From: Atopobiaceae bacterium
Lineage (GTDB): Bacteria; Actinomycetota; Coriobacteriia; Coriobacteriales; Atopobiaceae
Reading direction: 5' to 3'
Assembly (NCBI GenBank): GCA_017533825.1
Contig: JAFWIE010000007.1
Coordinates: 1 to 64,000, forward strand
DNA length: 64,000 nt
The notes below the pieces were generated by a model, which saw only the letters and a list, made by a program, of their open reading frames with translations, was not told the origin of the DNA and ran no database searches. This document shows positions 7,746-17,207 of the stretch, piece after piece; the first letter of the stretch is position 1, and each line of letters begins with the position of its first letter. A program made the position numbers and the translations under genes.

Positions 7746-7773
7746 TTGTGCGAGGATGCCGACGCGCTATAAT
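7746..7773 (+). promoter_or_regulatory. Sigma70-type promoter of proA
   Basis: TTGTGC at 7746-7751 and a consensus TATAAT at 7768-7773 are separated by 16 bases. Transcription would start near 7780, about 20 bases before the proA start codon. Confidence 0.65.
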
Positions 7774-7800
7774 GGCGCACACCCGTCGAAAGGAATGCAG

Positions 7801-9081
7801 ATGAGTAACATCGCACAGGTTGCTGCGACCATGAAGCTCGAGAGCCCCGTCATGGCCGCGACGTCACTCGAGATGCGCAACGATGCGCTGGCAGGTATTC
7901 GGGATGCGCTTCTGGCGCACAAGGAGCAGATTTTTGCCGCCAACGCGGCGGACCTCGCCGCTGCGGAGGAGTCGGGTGTCGCCGCCCCGATCGTGAAGCG
8001 CCTGAAGTTCAACGAGGAGAAGCTGCAGGGCGTGTGCGATGGCATTGGCGACCTTATCGGCTTGCCCGATCCCGTCGGTCGCCTGCAGCTACGTCGGGAG
8101 CTGGACGAGGGTCTCGTCCTCGAGCGCCGCGCGGTGCCCATCGGCGTCATCGGCGTCATCTTTGAGGCGCGGCCCGACGCACTCGTGCAGATTTCCACGT
8201 TGTGCCTCAAGAGCGGCAACTGCGCCATCCTCAAGGGTGGTAGCGAGACGATGCGCACGAACAAGGCGCTCTTTGAGGTCATCCACGCTGCTGCCGTGGA
8301 GGCCGGTCTGCCCGAGTCGTGCCTGCATCAGGTCGAGGCACGCGAGGAGATTGGCGAGCTGCTTGCGTGCGACGAGTCCGTCGACCTTCTCATTCCGCGT
8401 GGCTCGAATGCGTTCGTGCGCTACATCATGGACAACACCCGCATCCCCGTGATGGGCCATGCCGACGGCATCTGCCACGTGTACGTGGATCGCGACGCCG
8501 ACGTGCAGAAGGCCGTTGCTGTGGTGGTGGACGCAAAGACACAGTACGTCGCCGTGTGCAACGCCGTCGAGACCCTGCTGGTAGATCGTGCCGGCGCCGA
8601 GACGCTGGTGCCCGCACTCGTGGACGCGCTCAAGGCCGCTGGCGTCGAGGTGCGTGGTGATGCTGAGGTTCAGGCGCTTGCCGACTGCGTGCCCGCGACG
8701 GACGAGGACTGGGACACCGAGTATCTCTCGCTCGTCATCTCTGTGAAGGTCGTCGGTGGCGTGGACGAGGCCATCGAGCACATCAACAAGCATGGGTCGC
8801 ACCATACCGACGCCATCGTGACCGAGAATGCCCAGACAGCGGCACGCTTCCAGCAACTCGTCGACTCGGCGGGTGTGTACTGGAACTGCTCGACGCGTTT
8901 TGCCGACGGCTTCCGCTACGGCTTCGGCGCCGAGGTGGGCATCTCCACCAGCAAGCTACACGCCCGCGGTCCCGTCGGTCTGGATGGGCTCGTCACGTAC
9001 AAGTACTGGCTCGCAGGCAACGCCCATGTGGTGGCAGACTACGCGAGTGGTGCCAAGAGCTTCCACTTCCGCGACCTGTAA
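7801..9081 (+). CDS. proA: Glutamate-5-semialdehyde dehydrogenase (gamma-glutamyl phosphate reductase)
   Basis: The 426-residue protein matches ProA over its full length. It reduces gamma-glutamyl phosphate to glutamate 5-semialdehyde with NADPH in proline synthesis. Recognisable stretches are GVIGVIFEARPDA, LKGGSE, LIPRGSN, and the catalytic-cysteine region QYVAVCNAVETLLV. The C-terminal GLVTYKY...FHFRDL is near family end. ATG 7801 follows AAAGGA. The partner kinase gene proB, often adjacent, is not in this window. A strong intrinsic terminator follows. Confidence 0.96.
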   Translation: MSNIAQVAATMKLESPVMAATSLEMRNDALAGIRDALLAHKEQIFAANAADLAAAEESGVAAPIVKRLKFNEEKLQGVCDGIGDLIGLPDPVGRLQLRRELDEGLVLERRAVPIGVIGVIFEARPDALVQISTLCLKSGNCAILKGGSETMRTNKALFEVIHAAAVEAGLPESCLHQVEAREEIGELLACDESVDLLIPRGSNAFVRYIMDNTRIPVMGHADGICHVYVDRDADVQKAVAVVVDAKTQYVAVCNAVETLLVDRAGAETLVPALVDALKAAGVEVRGDAEVQALADCVPATDEDWDTEYLSLVISVKVVGGVDEAIEHINKHGSHHTDAIVTENAQTAARFQQLVDSAGVYWNCSTRFADGFRYGFGAEVGISTSKLHARGPVGLDGLVTYKYWLAGNAHVVADYASGAKSFHFRDL

Positions 9082-9087
9082 GGGCAT

Positions 9088-9124
9088 GTGGCCGCGTTCC
9101 CACGATGGGAATGCGGCCACTTTT
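9088..9124. terminator. Intrinsic terminator after proA
   Basis: A 15-base arm at 9088-9102 pairs with 9106-9120 around CGA (one G-T pair), followed by TTTT. It lies between convergent genes and can serve both directions. Confidence 0.9.
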
Positions 9125-9174
9125 GGCTGCCTCACCATTGCGAGAGGCAGCCTGGGGAACCAATCGTTTGTCAG

Positions 9175-10080
9175 CTACCGGCGCACGAGGACCTCGCCGT
9201 TGCTGGCGTGCGCGGCACCCTCGCGGATGACCTCGCCCACGGAGTCGACGACGATGCGTCCCGAGCGCGGGTTCTTGATGGAGTCCACGTGTCCGCGGAT
9301 GCTGGCCTCGACTTCGGAGTTCTCGAATGCGAGGTCGCAACCGACCATCTCGCAGTCGATGAGCGTGAGGTTCTTCGCATAGCAAAGGGGCTGGGTGCCC
9401 TCGATGCGGCAGCGCTCGAGCGTGAGGCCCTCGGAGTACCATCCCAGGTATTCGCCGCGGATCACGGAGTCGCGCACCACGACGTTGCGTGCGTGCCAGA
9501 AGGCGTCCTTGGTGTCGAGGACGGAGTTCTCGATGGTGAGGTTCTCGACGTACTGGAACGAGTACTTGCCCGTGAGCTCGCTGTCGCGCATCTCGACATT
9601 GCGGCTGTCGAGGAAGGGATACTCGCCTTCGAGGTGAGAGTTCAGGATGCGCAGCCCGCGGCACTTCCACCCGAACTCGGTCGAACGAACGTCGCAGTCC
9701 TCGAGGGTGATGTTGTCGCATTCGCGTACGGCCTTGATGCCGTGCAGCTTCGTGTGGTCGATGCGCCCGTCGCGTGCGTACCACAGGGCGGCGCGGCACG
9801 ACTCGGAGAGGGCAGACGTGCTTACCGAGAAGCCCTCCGTGTGCCAGAAGGGGTAGCGCAGGTCGAACTCGCAGCGCTCCACGTCGATGTTGCGGCACTC
9901 CTTGAGGACCGACTCTCCGTCGGCGGGTCCAGCGAAGATGACGTCTTCCACCCAGGCGTCGCGCAGGCCGTAGAGGGCGCGCTCCCCGTCGAAGGTCTGG
10001 TGGGAGATGGTGGCGTGTTCCGTCGTGATGGCGTTGGCTTCGGTGGTGCAGGCGCAGTTGCAGGTGTAGTCGCAGCTCAT
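9175..10080 (-). CDS. DUF3737 family right-handed beta-helix protein
   Basis: The 301-residue protein is built from repeated beta-helix turns of roughly 20-25 residues (patterns such as NITLEDCDVRS, NVEMRDSELTG, NLTIENSVLDT, NVVVRDSVIRG), matching the DUF3737 family of hypothetical intracellular proteins. No signal peptide or membrane segment. The N terminus has four Cys within residues 3-10 (CDYTCNCAC), possibly a metal site. ATG 10080 has AGAGGA upstream. It is divergent from a LysR gene at 10213 and may be one of its targets. Function unknown. Confidence 0.82.
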   Translation of the reverse strand: MSCDYTCNCACTTEANAITTEHATISHQTFDGERALYGLRDAWVEDVIFAGPADGESVLKECRNIDVERCEFDLRYPFWHTEGFSVSTSALSESCRAALWYARDGRIDHTKLHGIKAVRECDNITLEDCDVRSTEFGWKCRGLRILNSHLEGEYPFLDSRNVEMRDSELTGKYSFQYVENLTIENSVLDTKDAFWHARNVVVRDSVIRGEYLGWYSEGLTLERCRIEGTQPLCYAKNLTLIDCEMVGCDLAFENSEVEASIRGHVDSIKNPRSGRIVVDSVGEVIREGAAHASNGEVLVRR

Positions 10081-10163
10081 GATTCCTCTTTTCTGATTGA
10101 TTTGCTGGCTATTATGATGCGCCTCTCGCCGAACGATAGCCAATGCTTTGATAGAATCATGTG

Positions 10164-10182
10164 CCATACGTTGTACGCATGG
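10164..10182. promoter_or_regulatory. Candidate LysR operator dyad
   Basis: CCATACGT-TGT-ACGCATGG is a 19-bp dyad with seven of eight symmetrical pairs, placed 31 bases before the LysR start and in the divergent gap with the DUF3737 gene. Size and position suit a LysR-type site, but the assignment is inferred. Confidence 0.4.
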
Positions 10183-10212
10183 TTTTGTCAAGACTAAGTG
10201 AGAGGGGCTTCC

Positions 10213-11097
10213 ATGGAGCTGCGTCACCTTCGGTACTTCCTTGCTGCTGCGCGCGAGGGCAACATGACGCGTGCTGCAGCCTCGTGTCATGTCTCCCAGC
10301 CGGCACTCTCGCGTCAGCTTGGAGACTTGGAACGCGAGCTGGGATGCGAGCTCTTTGTGCGCGCGAGCCGAGGAGTGACGCTCACGGAGGAGGGCATGCT
10401 CCTGCGCAAGCGTGCAGAGGAGATTGTTGACCTGGCCGACCGTGCCGAGCTCGAGCTGCGCACGGATGGCGCGCAGATTGAGGGCGACGTCTGGGTGGGG
10501 GCGGGCGAGTCGCGCGTTCTGGATGTGGTCGCTCATGCCATGGCACGCCTTGGGACCGAGCAGCCGGGCGTTCGTCTGAGGCTGTATTCAGGCAATGCCG
10601 AGGACGTGGTCGAACGTGTGGACAAGGGCCTTCTTGACTTCGGCGTCCTGCTGGGTCATGAGGTTGATCGGCGCTTTGAGTCGCTCGACCTTGGGTGGTG
10701 CGATAGTTGGGGTGTCCTCATGCGACGCGACCATCGACTTTGCGACCGGACGTCGCTTACGCTTGATGAGCTTGCGGGCGAGCGCCTCATCGTGAGCGCG
10801 CAACGACATATCGATGAGACCGACGGGGGCCTTGTTGAACGCGTTACGAGCTTGGGGATACCCGTGGTCGCTACCTATACGTTGCTGTACAACGCCTCGC
10901 TCTTGGTGGAGCGGGGCGTGGGAGTTGCCGTCTGCTTTGAGGGCATTGTGGCGGCGGGGGAGGGCACGCCCTTTGCATTCGTGCCGCTCACGGATTTGCC
11001 CGAGGTGCGCGCGATGCTCGTCTGGAAGCGATTCCAGCCGATGTCGCGCGCGGCCCAGCTGTTTCTTCGGATGATTCGAGACGAGCAGTCCGACTGA
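10213..11097 (+). CDS. LysR family transcriptional regulator
   Basis: The 294-residue protein has an N-terminal winged helix (MELRHLRYFLAAA, then NMTRAAASCHVSQPALSRQ, then RGVTLTEEG) and a C-terminal LysR substrate-binding domain from about residue 90. ATG 10213 follows GAGAGGGG. The GH2 glycosidase gene starts 20 bases after its stop, so the two are probably co-transcribed, making galactoside or another sugar signal plausible. The divergent DUF3737 gene could also be controlled through the dyad at 10164. Confidence 0.93.
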   Translation: MELRHLRYFLAAAREGNMTRAAASCHVSQPALSRQLGDLERELGCELFVRASRGVTLTEEGMLLRKRAEEIVDLADRAELELRTDGAQIEGDVWVGAGESRVLDVVAHAMARLGTEQPGVRLRLYSGNAEDVVERVDKGLLDFGVLLGHEVDRRFESLDLGWCDSWGVLMRRDHRLCDRTSLTLDELAGERLIVSAQRHIDETDGGLVERVTSLGIPVVATYTLLYNASLLVERGVGVAVCFEGIVAAGEGTPFAFVPLTDLPEVRAMLVWKRFQPMSRAAQLFLRMIRDEQSD

Positions 11098-11117
11098 CCG
11101 GACAAAGGGGGCAGTAC

Positions 11118-13481
11118 ATGCATCGCACACCGTTCAACGAGGATTGGGTGTTCTACCGTGACGGGTCACCGAATGGGACGTCCGTCTCGCTGCCGCACGA
11201 CGCCATGATTCATGCGCCACGGAGCGCCGACGCTCCGTCGACGGGTGAGCAGGGCAACTTCCAAGGAGGCACGTATCGCTATGAGAAGCGCTTTTCGGCT
11301 CCCCTGGAATGGGCTGGGACGCATGTGTTGCTGCAGTTTGGTGGGGTGTATCGGCATGCGCGCGTGTCGCTGAACGGCGTGGAGGTCGGTGGATGTGCGT
11401 ATGGGTGGAGCCCCTTCTTCTGCGATCTTTCTGAGGCGTTGCGTCCGGGGGAGCAGAACCTGCTGGTGGTGACCTGCGAAAACGCCGTGCAGCCCGACTC
11501 GCGCTGGTATACCGGTGCGGGTATCCATCGCCCGGTATGGCTGTGGGTGGGCGGTCATGCGTGCATCGCCCCGGAAGGTGTGCGCCTGCGCACCGTCGGC
11601 ATCGACCCAGCATGTGTGCGGGTGGAGGTTGCGTGCGACGCGGGTGACGTGCACACGGAGTTGCTCGACGGCGACGAGGTCGTCGCCAGCGTGGAGGGGC
11701 GTCATTCCCTCCTGCGGATTCCCGATGCCAAACTCTGGAGTGCCGAGGACCCGCACCTTTACACGTGGCGATCGACGCTCTCGCGGGATGGGGTCGTGCT
11801 CGATGCCGCCACGGGTACCTTCGGCATCCGAGAGTTGCGTTGGGGTACCGACGGTTTCTTTGTCAACGGCGAGCGGACGCTCCTGCGCGGAGGCTGCATC
11901 CATGCGGATAATGGCATCCTCGGTGCCGCCGCTTGGCCCGAAGCCGACCGACGGCGTGTCCTCATGCTCAAGGAGGCCGGCTTCAATGCCATTCGCTCCG
12001 CTCACAATCCTGCGTCCGACGCGACGGTGGAGGCCTGCGATGAGTATGGCGTCTACCTTCTCGATGAGGGATGGGATCAGTGGTTCGATCACAAGAATCC
12101 CTACGACTACGCTGACGAGTGGCGCGAGAATCACCTTGCTGACCTCGACGCCCTCGTGGCACGTGACTACAACCACCCTTCGGTGATTATGTGGTCCATT
12201 GGCAACGAGGTGAGCGAACCGCGTTGCGAAGAAGGACTCGCCGCCATCGAGCGAATGGTCGCGCGTCTGCACGAGGCGGATCCGACGCGACCCGTCACGT
12301 GTGGTGTCAATCTCACCATTCTGGGCAGCGCTGCCAAGGGACGTGCCGTTTACGACGCGGAGAACGGCGGCATGGGAGAGGGCGGGGAGGCGTCGCAGAC
12401 GGGCCTCACCAGCACGACGTTCAATGCGCTTTCGCAGGTCATCGGCTTTGGGATGAACCATATGGCAGACCTGCTCTCCTTCGATCGTGCCTGCTCTCCG
12501 GCGCTCGATCGACTGGACATAGCAGGCTACAACTATGCCCGCGGTCGCTACGTGATGGACGGGCGCCTGCATCCGCAGCGCGTGATCGTGGGCACCGAGA
12601 CGCTGTGTGGTGACGTGGTGCGCAACTACCGTGCCATGCAGCGGCTTCCCTACTTGGTGGGCGACTTCGTCTGGGCTGCGTGGGACTACCTGGGCGAGGC
12701 GGGATGCGGCGCATGGACCTATGGTGATTCGGATCGCGCCTTCCAGAAGTCGTACCCGTGGCTTTTGGCGAATCAAGGGGCATTGGACATCCTGGGCGAC
12801 CCGAATGCCGAGATGCTTCTGGCGCAAGCTGCATGGGGCATGGCGTATGAGCGGCCGCTCATTGCCGTGCGACCCCTTGGGCAGGGGGTGGCACCCGCGC
12901 GAGCCGCATGGCGCTTCTCCAACGGGCTTCCCAGCTGGAGTTGGAGGGGTTGCGAAGGCGAGCACGCGACGGTTGAGGTGTTCTGCAGCGCCCCTGTCGT
13001 CGATTTGCGCCTCAATGGACGCTCGCTCGGTCGCAAGCGGTCACGCGGGTGCATCTGCAGATGGACGGTACCCTACGAACCGGGCGAGCTCGTGGCCACG
13101 GCGGTGACGGCGCGCGGAGAGGAGCTGGGACGCACGGTGCTGCGCTCCGCGGGGCCGGCAAGGGTGCGGCTGGAGGCGGAGCGGCGCGTGGCGGAGCCGG
13201 GCGACCTGGTATACGTGAGGGTACTGGTGAGCGATGATGCGGGCATGGTCGAAATGCTCGACGATCGGATGCTCACGGCGCATGTTGAGGGCGGTGAGCT
13301 GCTTGCCTTCGGGAGCGCCCGCCCGCGCACCGAGGAGCGCTATGACGTGGGTGCACACACCACCTACTTTGGGCGTGCCCAAGCCGTGGTGCGCATGGGG
13401 ACGAAGGACGTTACGCTCGTGGTGCGCGACGAGCGAGCGGGAGGACGAGAAGAGCGAGTAGTAATCCGCGTGGGCGCGTGA
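11118..13481 (+). CDS. Glycoside hydrolase family 2 protein (beta-galactosidase-like)
   Basis: The 787-residue enzyme has the GH2 order: N-terminal sugar-binding jelly roll (HVLLQFGGVYRHARVSLNG, GAGIHRPVWL), an immunoglobulin-like domain, then the TIM barrel from about residue 240 (LLRGGCIHADNG, AIRSAHNPAS). The acid/base Glu sits in MWSIGNEVSE and the likely nucleophile Glu in VGTETLCGD. A C-terminal Ig-like region ends the protein. It has no signal peptide, so it should act on imported beta-galactosides or related sugars in the cytoplasm; exact substrate is not shown by sequence. No transporter gene lies next to it. Translation starts at ATG 11118 after AAAGGGGG. Confidence 0.92.
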   Translation: MHRTPFNEDWVFYRDGSPNGTSVSLPHDAMIHAPRSADAPSTGEQGNFQGGTYRYEKRFSAPLEWAGTHVLLQFGGVYRHARVSLNGVEVGGCAYGWSPFFCDLSEALRPGEQNLLVVTCENAVQPDSRWYTGAGIHRPVWLWVGGHACIAPEGVRLRTVGIDPACVRVEVACDAGDVHTELLDGDEVVASVEGRHSLLRIPDAKLWSAEDPHLYTWRSTLSRDGVVLDAATGTFGIRELRWGTDGFFVNGERTLLRGGCIHADNGILGAAAWPEADRRRVLMLKEAGFNAIRSAHNPASDATVEACDEYGVYLLDEGWDQWFDHKNPYDYADEWRENHLADLDALVARDYNHPSVIMWSIGNEVSEPRCEEGLAAIERMVARLHEADPTRPVTCGVNLTILGSAAKGRAVYDAENGGMGEGGEASQTGLTSTTFNALSQVIGFGMNHMADLLSFDRACSPALDRLDIAGYNYARGRYVMDGRLHPQRVIVGTETLCGDVVRNYRAMQRLPYLVGDFVWAAWDYLGEAGCGAWTYGDSDRAFQKSYPWLLANQGALDILGDPNAEMLLAQAAWGMAYERPLIAVRPLGQGVAPARAAWRFSNGLPSWSWRGCEGEHATVEVFCSAPVVDLRLNGRSLGRKRSRGCICRWTVPYEPGELVATAVTARGEELGRTVLRSAGPARVRLEAERRVAEPGDLVYVRVLVSDDAGMVEMLDDRMLTAHVEGGELLAFGSARPRTEERYDVGAHTTYFGRAQAVVRMGTKDVTLVVRDERAGGREERVVIRVGA

Positions 13482-13506
13482 CAGGTTGACGAGTTGCCTT
13501 CCGAAT

Positions 13507-13541
13507 GACGGCTAAGAGGAGTTACCTCTTGGCCGTCTCTT
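13507..13541. terminator. Bidirectional terminator between GH2 and metalloprotease genes
   Basis: GACGGC-T-AAGAGG at 13507-13519 pairs with CCTCTT-G-GCCGTC at 13525-13537, followed by TCTTTG. The flanking genes are convergent. Confidence 0.8.
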
Positions 13542-13550
13542 TGACAAACG

Positions 13551-16319
13551 CTATTCCGTGGGATTCGCGTCCGGTGCTTCGGGTGCAGCGGGCTCAGGTG
13601 CGACGGGCTCCTGCGTTGGTGCTGGCTCTGTGGCAACGGTATCCGTGAAGACGGACTCCTCGGCTGCAGGCTCCTGCGGCGTTGCGTCCTCGCTGCTTAA
13701 GGGCTCGGTTGCTGCGGGCTGCTCGGTTGTAGTCGGCTCCGTTGTCGTCGCAGGCTCCTGCGGCGTTGCGTCCTCGCTGCTCACGGGCTCGGTTGCTGCG
13801 GGCTGCTCGGTCGGTGCGGGCTCCTCGGCAGCAGTCGGCTTATCAGCCGCACTGGGCTCCGCTGTCGTTGCAGGCTCCTCATTCGTTGCGGGCTCTGTGA
13901 CGACGCTCTCCTTGGACTGCTCGGTTTCTGTGGCAGCGGGGTCCTGCGCCGTTGTGCTTTCCTCGTTTGCAGACTCTGTGGCGGCTGCAGACTTCTGCTC
14001 TTCCGTAGCCTTTGCGGCGGGAGTCTTCGCAGCGGCGGTGGCTTTCATTGTCTGCGTAGCAGCTGAATCAGTCGCGGTGCCAGATTGGCCTTGGCCTTGA
14101 GGCGCGGTGGCAGTCGTGGTGTCCGTAGCGGAAGGCTTCTTGGCTGTGGCGGTTGCCTTCTCCTTCTTCGTGGCAGGTGCAGTTGCGGCGGGCTTCGGCG
14201 CAACGGGAGTTGCTGACTTCTTGGTTGCGGATGCAGCTGTTGTCGCCGTCGTCGAAGGTGTCTTTGCGGATGCCTTTGCCGCTTGAGGCAGCGTTTCGTC
14301 ATCAGCCATAGAGTTCAGATCATTCAGCAATTGCTGGAGAATGTTGCGCAAGTCTATTGAGGTCTTGCCCGCGCCGATTCGGGTTTCGTCGTTCTTGACG
14401 CTTGAAGGTGTCAACTCATTGGAATCGATGATGCGATAGAACGATGAGGCTGTCCGCTTTGACGGGTCCAGGGGTGAGGCGAAGTCTTCCTCGAAGTCAA
14501 ACAAGATGGATCCGTTGGGCTTCGCACCCTTGGGCAGCTTCTTCTCGATGGCGGTCATGTAGTTGAGGAAGTCGACCACGAACTCTATGGATTTGGGATC
14601 GCCCCCAAATCCCTGCATGCCGTTCTTCTTTATCATCTCGCCCATGACGAACTTTGTCTCAAAGCTGTCTGTGCTGTCGTAGTTGCAGGTGCCATTCTTA
14701 TCCGTAGATATCTCTTTGATGACATTGTCCAGCGCTTTGCCTTCGTGCATCTCTCGGAGGATGTAGTTGAGGCCCATTCGGATTTTGTCCGCAGAGAAGA
14801 CAGGCTGATTGTTTGCGTCTAGGGACTTGGCCGAGTCACCCTTGCTCGCCTTCTGGTATGCGAGTTCGCTCAGATAGAGAGTTGCAAGATATCCCGAGAC
14901 ATAGCGCGCGTTCCACGGCTGAATCTCAATCTCTTCGCCATCTACTTTGGTTGTGCCGCCCTGCCAATATGCGAGGGGGAAGAACATTAATTTGTTATCG
15001 GAATCGGTTGCGGTCATGAAGTTTGTGAAGAGCGTCTTTGCGTCTACGAGGTCCAGTGGCTTCCCGTCCTTCATGCGGAGTTTTTCGAAGGTTTCATATC
15101 GGTACTCGTAGTTGTTCTCCATACACGATGCAGTGCCCTCAATGAACCAGAGGGGATAGTGCAGCATCTGGTAAGTTCGTAAGTCGTCAGTGGTATAGGT
15201 GTCATCGGCAAGACGTGCAGCAGTATCGAGGCGAATCGCGCCACACATGCCGGTGCGATTGTAATCGTCCATGAATGCGTGGAACATCTCGTGTACGATT
15301 GTGTTCTGGAAGGTGATGAAGTCTTTGCCGCTACGGGCGAGTGTGAACTTGCCAGTTGCGAGATCGGTTTCCGGATTGCCTTTCTCATCTGAGGCAACGA
15401 GCTCTGAGGCATTGATGCCAATCATGTTACAGTATTTGAGCTGGTCTTCGACTTTTTTAACCATAGCTTGGACGTATGCAAGTGCTTCTGCTGCGCCCTG
15501 ATGCTCGCTCAGACCGTCATCGTCGCCCGTTTTGAAGTAAATGTACATGCCGATGCTCGTGCCAAGTTCATCGTTGGCGGATGCTTCTGTGAATGCGGGG
15601 AACTTGTTGAGCAGAAGCTCTACGGCTTGAGGTTGCAGGTGATTGAGCACGAGGTCGATGAGCCATTCCAAGTCGCTGTCGCTCAATTTTTCACGTGCGG
15701 TCTGTGCGCAGTAGAGCTCTACCAAAGATGGTGAGGCGGGGCTCGCTACGGCCTCGGCGGTTGCGGCCTCGGCCACGCTTGCGGAGGCGGCCTCATTCGC
15801 GTCCGAGGAGGATGCGTTGGCGGGTGTGGACTGCGCAAAGAGATTGCGGAGGGTGGCAGGCAGTATGTAGGTAATGCCATGCTGTGCGTTATACACCGAG
15901 ATGATGTCGTTGGTCCCAAAGAGCTTGGTAAGCGAGTCCGAGAGGGTAACCGTAAAGCCGCTTCCCTCGAGTGCATAGCCCTGCGGCACGAAGAAGGCGA
16001 GCACGGGTAGGTACGTGTGTCCCTCTTCCGCCTTGGTCGTGACGGAGAGTTCGTCGCTCACCCAGAGGGTTGCGATGTCCCACGTTGCTCCTTCGGCAGA
16101 GGTGACCGTGGCGGTGTCGTCGAGCTGCTTTCCTGGTTGGGGTTTGTCGACGTCGTCGATACGTATGGCGGTGATGGTTGTGGTTTGATCAGTGGCAAGG
16201 CTGTGGTTGTCCAGCTCTACCGAGCGTTCCTCGGCGATGGCCGCCGCTGGCATGGCAGCGGGCAGTACGAGCGCGATGCTTAAGAATAACGATAGCAATT
16301 TCTTTAGTCTGATCGGCAT
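13551..16319 (-). CDS. Secreted HExxH zinc metalloprotease with long Thr/Ala/Pro/Glu-rich tail
   Basis: The 922-residue protein begins with a Sec signal peptide (MPIRLKKLLSLFLSIALVLP, cleavage likely after AAAIA). A central domain holds the zinc motif HEMFH at residues 343-347 and a downstream WFIEG with Glu near 394 as probable third ligand, the gluzincin pattern. From about residue 650 the chain becomes repetitive (AATATKK, TTTEP, EQPAATEP, SSEDATPQEP) to the end. No LPXTG or membrane anchor is visible, so attachment is unknown. ATG 16319 has GGAAAGGAGA upstream; a 18-codon longer reading lacks a site. Likely extracellular proteolysis of host or surface proteins, by inference only. Confidence 0.8.
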   Translation of the reverse strand: MPIRLKKLLSLFLSIALVLPAAMPAAAIAEERSVELDNHSLATDQTTTITAIRIDDVDKPQPGKQLDDTATVTSAEGATWDIATLWVSDELSVTTKAEEGHTYLPVLAFFVPQGYALEGSGFTVTLSDSLTKLFGTNDIISVYNAQHGITYILPATLRNLFAQSTPANASSSDANEAASASVAEAATAEAVASPASPSLVELYCAQTAREKLSDSDLEWLIDLVLNHLQPQAVELLLNKFPAFTEASANDELGTSIGMYIYFKTGDDDGLSEHQGAAEALAYVQAMVKKVEDQLKYCNMIGINASELVASDEKGNPETDLATGKFTLARSGKDFITFQNTIVHEMFHAFMDDYNRTGMCGAIRLDTAARLADDTYTTDDLRTYQMLHYPLWFIEGTASCMENNYEYRYETFEKLRMKDGKPLDLVDAKTLFTNFMTATDSDNKLMFFPLAYWQGGTTKVDGEEIEIQPWNARYVSGYLATLYLSELAYQKASKGDSAKSLDANNQPVFSADKIRMGLNYILREMHEGKALDNVIKEISTDKNGTCNYDSTDSFETKFVMGEMIKKNGMQGFGGDPKSIEFVVDFLNYMTAIEKKLPKGAKPNGSILFDFEEDFASPLDPSKRTASSFYRIIDSNELTPSSVKNDETRIGAGKTSIDLRNILQQLLNDLNSMADDETLPQAAKASAKTPSTTATTAASATKKSATPVAPKPAATAPATKKEKATATAKKPSATDTTTATAPQGQGQSGTATDSAATQTMKATAAAKTPAAKATEEQKSAAATESANEESTTAQDPAATETEQSKESVVTEPATNEEPATTAEPSAADKPTAAEEPAPTEQPAATEPVSSEDATPQEPATTTEPTTTEQPAATEPLSSEDATPQEPAAEESVFTDTVATEPAPTQEPVAPEPAAPEAPDANPTE
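13667..13811. repeat. 61-bp direct repeat with 84-bp period inside the metalloprotease tail
   Basis: Bases 13667-13727 and 13751-13811 are nearly identical (three differing bases around 13698-13700). The 84-bp period equals 28 codons, so copy number can change in frame and alter tail length. Confidence 0.93.
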
Positions 16320-16523
16320 CGTGAGATTTCTCCTTTCCCGGCGAACAACAATCGAAATAATACTATCCCGCAATGACTTGTTCGCGTGTGGTTATTCGAC
16401 GTGTGGGAGGTGGGAGCTCTCCTTGAACATGGTCACGGGTGCGCCCTGGCGTATGATGGATGGGCCGATGCGTGTGACTGGTTTACTTAGGAGCATGGTG
16501 GCGAGCAAGTGGGAGGGCAAAGC

Positions 16524-17012
16524 ATGAGGCAGGTAGACTGGAGACTGACGGAACAGCAGCTCTCCGCATTTGCGGTCGAGGAACCACACTGGCTGCCGGC
16601 GCTGGCGAATGCCTCGGCTCTGCTGTGGCAGGAACTCGATGACGTCAACTGGGTCGGGTTCTATCTCTCTGGTACGTTGCTTGGCGCTGGACTCCCTGCG
16701 GATGAGCTCTTCCTCGGACCGTTCCAGGGAAAGGTCGCCTGCGTGCGTATCCCCTGGGGCCGAGGCGTGTGTGGAACAGCAGCTTCTTCCGACCGTACGC
16801 TTCGTGTGGACGACGTCCACGAGTTTGCCGGGCACATCGCCTGCGATGCGGACTCACGCTCGGAGATTGTGGTGCCCCTGCATGCGGGCGGTCGCGTAGT
16901 GGGCGTGCTCGACATCGACAGCCCTTCCCTCGCGCGATTCTCTGCTGGGGACCAAAGCGGATTGGAGAAATGTGCCCGCGCGCTCGAAGCGCTCTGGAGC
17001 ATGCAGAGATAA
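16524..17012 (+). CDS. msrC: Free methionine-(R)-sulfoxide reductase (GAF domain, fRMsr)
   Basis: The 162-residue single GAF-domain protein matches fRMsr. The three cysteines of the family are present: VACVRIPWG, RGVCGTAA and HIACDADSRSE. It reduces free methionine-R-sulfoxide in the cytoplasm with thioredoxin-type help. ATG 16524 is preceded by GGGAGGG; an in-frame GTG at 16509 overlaps that ribosome site and was rejected. It is divergent from the metalloprotease gene with about 200 bases between. The symbol follows E. coli msrC usage. Confidence 0.9.
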   Translation: MRQVDWRLTEQQLSAFAVEEPHWLPALANASALLWQELDDVNWVGFYLSGTLLGAGLPADELFLGPFQGKVACVRIPWGRGVCGTAASSDRTLRVDDVHEFAGHIACDADSRSEIVVPLHAGGRVVGVLDIDSPSLARFSAGDQSGLEKCARALEALWSMQR

Positions 17013-17207
17013 TGCGAAATTGCACGGTTATTTTGCGCACCCCAAAGTAGAGAGGCTATTTTGACCCTCGTTATCTGCGGAAATGCGTCCTCATATAACG
17101 CACCTTCCTAAAAACCATGCAATTTCGGCTTAACTCTGCACATGCCAAACCGAAATCGGAATCGTTGGCACAAATTGTCTCCCAACGTCCTCTTTCTGAA
17201 TGATTCA
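17013..17207. other. Intergenic, no gene seen
   Basis: This 195-base gap between convergent genes is more AT-rich than its surroundings. I see no clear hairpin with a T-run, coding frame or RNA gene. Confidence 0.6.

Noticed and set aside
13551..13600. LPXTG sorting signal at the end of the metalloprotease
   Set aside because: The C terminus is Pro/Ala/Glu-rich with no LPXTG, hydrophobic span or basic tail.
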